A DNA stretch of 64,000 nt, from contig NW_006917093.1 in the NCBI RefSeq assembly GCF_000516985.1, positions 5,613,013-5,677,012 on the forward strand, read 5' to 3'. Position 1 is the stretch's first letter, and each line of letters opens with the position of its first letter. Source of the stretch: Pestalotiopsis fici W106-1. Taxonomy: Eukaryota; Ascomycota; Sordariomycetes; Amphisphaeriales; Sporocadaceae. Made by a program: the position numbers and the translations under genes. The notes beneath the pieces are model-generated. The model had not been told where the DNA came from and did no database searches. It worked only from the letters and a program-made list of their open reading frames with translations. Of the stretch, positions 58,978-64,000 are shown one piece after another.

Positions 58978-60519
58978 CTAGTTGGGTCTGGCCTGGTCAT
59001 GAACATTGAATCGGCCACGCATTCGCGGGTGGTGCCACAAGGTGTACAGTCTAGCATCCCGCTTCCAGTCCACGTCAGCGTCCACAAGTTCCCAATCTAG
59101 TGCCCACGCCAGTTTTGCCAATATGATGCGTGCCTCCAAATACGCCAGATTGATGCCCAGACACCCCCGTGGCCCAAGCGAAAACGGATGAAAGGCTGCT
59201 TTTTCATCTCCAAAGCCATCTCCTACCCACCGCTCGGGCAAGAAGCTGGCTGCATCGTACCAATATCGGGGATCGTGCAGCGTGGACCAATGATCAACAC
59301 TGACAGTCACACCTGCAGGCACGAAATGACCGGCAATATCTGCCCCGGGAGAAATTCGCGCCAGTCCAAAAGGTGCAGGCGGTGTCAGTCGCAGACCCTC
59401 CTCGATAACGCCGTGTATATATGGCAGCGTTGCCGTGCTGGCACCAGTGATCTCTGACATGTCGTTGAATGCAGTCCGAACTTCTGATTGCAGTTTTGAA
59501 AGCTTGTCGGGATTGGTTACCAGGTAATAGAAAACTCCATTGAGGAAACTGGAGGTCGTGTCTGAGCCAGCAATGATAAGGGTACCCGCTTGGCTGGCTA
59601 GTCCTTCGTTGGTGTAATCACCCTTCTTCAGAATATGCGAGAAAAAGTCGTCGCGGTCCAGCTGCTGGTTGTTGATTCTTTTTTGTATCTTTTCCAAGGT
59701 CAATTGGCGATGAGTGATGTACTTTCTTTTCAGATCCTTTGGCATGATCAGGAGCAGCAAGGGGGTGAGTAGAGGGAGTCGTTTTTTGAGTGCATTCGCA
59801 ATGTTGCCAAAGAAGACACCGTCGATAATGATAGACACCCAGTAGTTTGTTCTCATGCTAGCGACAGCTCCAAATGATTCACCGAATGCCAAGTGGCCAG
59901 CAATGTCGAACGTGAGCCAGTGGAAAGCCTCTGGCATGTTTATGCCTTCTGAGCTTTGCCCACCATGTTTCGCCAGCTGTGTGATGAACAAGTCGGTGTA
60001 GGTATGAATGAGGTCCTCTTGGTCGCGTAGCGAGTTTGTGCTGAAAGCATGTGCCAAGGATCGTCTTTGCCGTGCGTGGTCTGCAGGATCCCGTGTGCTG
60101 ACAATGCCAGGCACTGGATCTCCATTCTCATACCATGAAGACTTGAGAAACTGTTTCTTGCCCTTTGTAGCATGCCCGTAGATATCTTTGTACGCGGCGG
60201 CAGTGGCGAACGACAGCTCATTTGGAGCAACACGGACGACATCACCGTACTTCTGGTGAATCTTCTCCATCACAAAAGGCCATCTTCCGCCAGTCCAGTG
60301 GAAGGCATACCATACATCGGAAATTGCTGCCAGAGGAGGGCCGGGAAACTTGGCCAGCGGATGAAACCATTTCAAGTAAACGGCCTTGCATACAAGGTAA
60401 ACGACAGACTGCTCAGAAATTATACCCATTAGATCAATATTCAAAACTGCGCTCAAGTTTCGCACAAAGACATCACTTACAGCCGTTGCTATAAACCAAA
60501 GTAAAGACACGATTGACAT
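58978..60519 (-). CDS. Cytochrome P450 monooxygenase
   Basis: Single-exon gene of 513 aa, membrane-anchored by an N-terminal hydrophobic segment. All P450 landmarks are present: proline hinge [10 protein letters not shown]-helix [11 protein letters not shown]-helix [11 protein letters not shown] (ExxR), FLPERWVGD, and the heme loop [11 protein letters not shown] with Cys453 as the thiolate ligand. The overall style ([15 protein letters not shown] at the start, the [12 protein letters not shown]-helix) resembles the CYP65-like group, which includes isotrichodermin hydroxylase, but family number needs alignment. Lack of introns contrasts with its neighbours. It converges with beta-propeller paralogue 2 (163 bp between stops). 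The substrate is unknown. Confidence 0.93.
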   Translation of the reverse strand: MSIVSLLWFIATAVSDVFVRNLSAVLNIDLMGIISEQSVVYLVCKAVYLKWFHPLAKFPGPPLAAISDVWYAFHWTGGRWPFVMEKIHQKYGDVVRVAPNELSFATAAAYKDIYGHATKGKKQFLKSSWYENGDPVPGIVSTRDPADHARQRRSLAHAFSTNSLRDQEDLIHTYTDLFITQLAKHGGQSSEGINMPEAFHWLTFDIAGHLAFGESFGAVASMRTNYWVSIIIDGVFFGNIANALKKRLPLLTPLLLLIMPKDLKRKYITHRQLTLEKIQKRINNQQLDRDDFFSHILKKGDYTNEGLASQAGTLIIAGSDTTSSFLNGVFYYLVTNPDKLSKLQSEVRTAFNDMSEITGASTATLPYIHGVIEEGLRLTPPAPFGLARISPGADIAGHFVPAGVTVSVDHWSTLHDPRYWYDAASFLPERWVGDGFGDEKAAFHPFSLGPRGCLGINLAYLEARIILAKLAWALDWELVDADVDWKRDARLYTLWHHPRMRGRFNVHDQARPN

Positions 60520-61541
60520 GTTTGCAAAGTCGGGCGCGAATCTATCGAAGATTCAATCTGGTCTTGCCTCCGAAGGTCCAGTACAGCATCATGCTTTAAA
60601 TACATGGCCATCAGTGGACCTTTTTGATTACCCATAATTGTCTCTTTGTACAAAAGCAAGGTTACGCGGAACAGATTCGTGCCGTTGTCGAGCGATAGGC
60701 CGTAATAAACATAATTCTGCTGCACGAGCATTTATCTTCTGATAGCAATGTATAATGAAAATATTTTCGTGAATTATTGCAAGACATCCCGGAAATCCGA
60801 TCTGCCGGTATGGTTTATGCAGCGTGGGGAATTATGAACAGTGCCCCGCCTGCTATCTGTATCAGGGCTGATGACGCTTCTCGACGGTATTATAGGTTAG
60901 ATAAGCCCCGGATCATGCAAACCCATCAGAGCCCCGAATGGAACAGGGTGACGGGTTATGAAACTACAAATCCACTGGAAGACTAAAAAAGAATACCTGA
61001 TAGGTGCGAGTTTATCACCAAGCTAAAGTCTGCTTGGTTGACCACACTTGGAAGTCATGGGTCGCCCTCGTATTGGCGCCAATGGCCTTCGGCACTTCAT
61101 TTGCAGATCAAAGCAAGCTGACCCTTTGTCACTAAGCAAATCAAGACAACTTTTGTGATTGATTTGAAGGATATAACTTGCGCAGTCTTGTGGTAGACAT
61201 TATTTGGTATGTTACCAGTTGTAAAGGTGACAAAATGGTTAATTTTGAGGCTCCATTGTATTTCACTGTTCACGAGATCTGTGGATTCTGCCGCCGCTGA
61301 CCGCCATTGTATCACCCCATGCCAAGAGAGCCGACGGCGGAAATACTTGGATCTCATGCGAACTCTCAGAGTAAAACATCATAGGGCAAGCAACAGTGGC
61401 CGAGATTTCTGCTAGCAAATAGAGGACATAGTTCTGGCTTACCAAGGCCAGGGCACTCGTACAAGATGGAAAGTTGGGTTTGTATTGCAAACACATCCCT
61501 GCTGACGCTACTCGTCATTAATCAAACTATAGCGGGATCCT
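60520..61541. other. Intergenic interval
   Basis: Divergent promoter space between the P450 and the HET-domain gene. No coding sequence or repeat recognised. Confidence 0.5.
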
Positions 61542-64000
61542 ATGAACGTCCCGCGACGCTTCAGATTCCCAACGGCCAAAAAGACCCTGCCGCGGAATGA
61601 CATGACCGACTATGAGAAATGGAAAGCAGACAACTTGGACAAGGTCATGTTATGGGATGCATTGCGAACCCGTCACGGAGTCAAAAGAGACCCCCTCAAT
61701 ATGTGCCTGCAGTCGGTAAGATGATATCCCTTACGTCTGAATCTACGCAAACTTGGAACTACCTAGCTAACATTGCCAGACCTGGAAGTTCTTCGGTACT
61801 CCCAATCCGTATCGCGAGATGGAACACCAGCAAGTTTCAGAATACATTTTGGACAAAAACGACCGGCGGAGAAAGAACCTCAACGCACTAATAAATGGGA
61901 ATCCAATCTATCATGGCGGCGAATTTGGAGAAGATGATACAGTCAAAACAGGTAGGGTCTTGTCACGAGGTGATCATCCGCCTACTGACGCAAGACCCCT
62001 GGCTTTCTGGCAGGTGCCGCAGGAACAAGATGATCTTGCAGTGACCGAGCGCCTCTTCAAGGAGGTGGCTGACCCTGATATCACGCCCCATACTTGTCCT
62101 TCCTGTGATAGGCTTTGCATTGATATTCGTGAACTTGTTTCCGAAAGCTGGGTTCGGCTGAAATGGTGGGCATTTGAAAATGGGCCTGACATTAGTATCA
62201 ATGCGTCTACAGGTGTAACCATCTTCGAAGCCATAATGGCGGCCCGAGGGGGCTGCAGGTTTTGGACCACCTTGCTCAAAGGGAACGACTATGTTTTTGA
62301 CGAACACCACGAAGTCGTCTACTTCTCGAAATATTTAGAAGCACATGTGACTCCCGATCAGCACCGCATCAACGAAGAGCTTGGTGAATTTTACAACGAT
62401 GACGACGGTAAAATCATGCTATCTTATATTGCCTCGAGTGGCGTGCAACCTTCAATAACTTTCAAACTCGGTCGAGGGCCAGGTCAAGTTACAAACTTTC
62501 ACATCTGGGTACATCCTGGTATGTTCAAGTTGTGAAGCAATGATGGTATTAGAGCTCCAGTACTGAAATTTCTTGATCCAGACGAACGACTGCGGTCCCT
62601 CCTCTCCCCTGCTCTACCTCCAAATCTCGCGCCTAAATCAGAGCTAAGCTTCTACCGCGCACGCACATGGATACAAGAGTGTCTCAGCAAGCACAAAGAC
62701 TGCAATCTTAGAGTTCCTGAAGAAGCGAATTTCATACCGAGGCGCGTACTAAAAGTGCAGAAAGGCACCAGTGGGCCTCTTGTACGACTTGTTTCCCAAC
62801 CTGCAGCGCAGCGATATGTCACTTTGAGCTACTGTTGGGGTGGCGACCAGCCAGCGAAACTTGTAAAGGACAAGGTTGCAGCTTATAGCGCTGGCATACC
62901 TTTCCAATCGCTTCCTCGGGCTATACAAGACGCAATTCTGGTCACTATTGGCATCGATATCTCGTATCTCTGGGTGGATGCACTCTGCATCATTCAGGAT
63001 GACGATGATGACAAGGCCGATCAGATTATACAAATGCACAGAATCTATCAATATTCTCATGCAACGATCGCGGCATCAGTATCCCGGGGCAGCACGGATG
63101 GTTTCTTGCACAACAGGCAAGAATTACGCCCGATAAAGATGAGTGGTAGGTTGGATGACAACGTATTTGGAGATTTTGTCTTTTCGCCGGGGATACTCGA
63201 ACAGGAAGGGATTTTTCCAGAAGCCAGTCTCCCTCTGTTCCAGCGGGCTTGGACGTTTCAGGAAACACATTTGCCAAGACGAATACTGTCGTATGGCCAC
63301 CAGGGCCTCACCTACCGGTGCTTATTCACCACACATACCGAAGGAGTAGCCAAGGTTGATGATATCAATATCGACATGGCAATCGACCCTGGAAACTCTC
63401 GTTACAATACTTTACCCCATCCTGACAGCTGGCACGCCATTATAGCCGCATACACCCAACGCCAGCTCACTGTCGCGTCAGACAAGTTGCTTGGAATAGC
63501 CGCTCTGGCGGCCGAGTACTCTAGACAAAAGGGGACTACAGAGTATTATGCAGGCTTATGGGAAGAAGACTTTCATACTCAACTGCTTTGGGTAACCTAC
63601 AATGAAGAATCGTCTCCCAAATCACGACACGGGCAATATATTGCGCCATCTTGGTCTTGGGCCAGTACCAACTATCCCGTCTGGGTGCATGATGACTTTG
63701 CGCATTGGGCCGATATGTTGGAACACGGCTTGGAACAACCTTGCCCTCCCCTGGATCATTTCTGTACGCTTCTGGACGCAAATATCAGCCTTGTTGACTC
63801 GAGAAGTCCGTTTGGAATGGTGTCTGCTGGTTTTATCAAAGTCCGCGCAAAGACCAAGAGAATCGCAATCCACGTCAGCCACGAGTCACCGTCTTTGAAG
63901 GTCGCTGGTCGAGACGTTTTGATGACTTCAGACGAGTGCCTTGACAAGTGGCCTCAGTCTGGAGGCTATGATCCCAGATTTTTCTTCAATCTTGACTATC
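61542..64000 (+). CDS. HET-domain (heterokaryon incompatibility) protein, 3' end cut by window
   Basis: Exons seen are 61542-61715, 61780-62518 and 62561 to the window edge; introns are 64 and 42 bp. About 780 residues are visible and no stop is reached. The N-terminal 300 residues carry a Cys motif (HTCPSCDRLCID) of unknown role. The HET domain follows: RYVTLSYCWGG, LPRAIQDAILVTIGIDISYL, WVDALCIIQDDDDDKADQ and MHRIYQYSHATIAASVS. FQRAWTFQETHLPRRILSYG is the conserved downstream block. Such proteins mediate non-self recognition and regulated cell death in filamentous ascomycetes. The 42-bp intron is at the short end for this genome; the start is the first ATG of the open frame. Confidence 0.85.

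Overview
The window reads as chromosomal DNA of a filamentous ascomycete. Genes are split by short GT-AG introns of about 42-95 bp, spacing is about 3 kb per gene on both strands, and the families include Zn2Cys6 regulators, a HET-domain protein, a copia relic and a short terminal-inverted-repeat element. The conserved genes look most like those of Hypocreales, but that placement rests on recognised protein style, not on a database search. Exon models were built by hand from reading frames, splice sites and family motifs.

Region 1 (1-20 kb) is core genome with very wide gene-free stretches. It holds a MYB/SANT DNA-binding protein (3.3-4.2 kb), a PanE/ApbA-type ketopantoate reductase (8.7-10.1 kb, minus), an Mpv17/PMP22 peroxisomal membrane protein (11.9-12.8 kb, minus), a conserved fungal protein of unknown function with an in-frame TAG at codon 60 (15.2-16.5 kb), an isoamyl-acetate esterase-like SGNH hydrolase (17.3-18.4 kb) and an Htd2-like mitochondrial hydroxyacyl-thioester dehydratase (18.6-19.8 kb, minus).

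Region 2 (21-36 kb) looks like a catabolic gene cluster. It has a secreted beta-propeller protein resembling fungal saponin hydrolase, a 12-exon Zn2Cys6 regulator, a two-domain dihydroxyacetone kinase, a class II (zinc) aldolase, a short-chain dehydrogenase, an anion:cation-symporter-type MFS permease and an NmrA-like NAD(P)-binding protein. Kinase/aldolase and dehydrogenase/permease form two divergent pairs, and their promoters share a CGGAATT motif. The inferred logic is uptake, oxidation, phosphorylation and aldol cleavage to triose units; the substrate is unknown.

Region 3 (36-44 kb) is repeat-affected. A secreted beta-propeller gene is followed by a 418-bp TIR element with TA flanks, a second Zn2Cys6 regulator, an AT-rich block, and a sugar-transporter gene broken by a 5'-truncated Ty1/copia fragment and by stop codons.

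Region 4 (44-64 kb) holds a berberine-bridge-type FAD oxidase, a third Zn2Cys6 regulator, a class V PLP enzyme (isopenicillin-N-epimerase/LolT style), an amino acid permease with GATA sites upstream, an intact UDP-galactopyranose mutase, a paralogue of the secreted beta-propeller, a cytochrome P450 and a HET-domain protein cut by the window edge. No PKS, NRPS or terpene synthase is present, so any metabolite pathway here lacks a classical backbone enzyme within the window.
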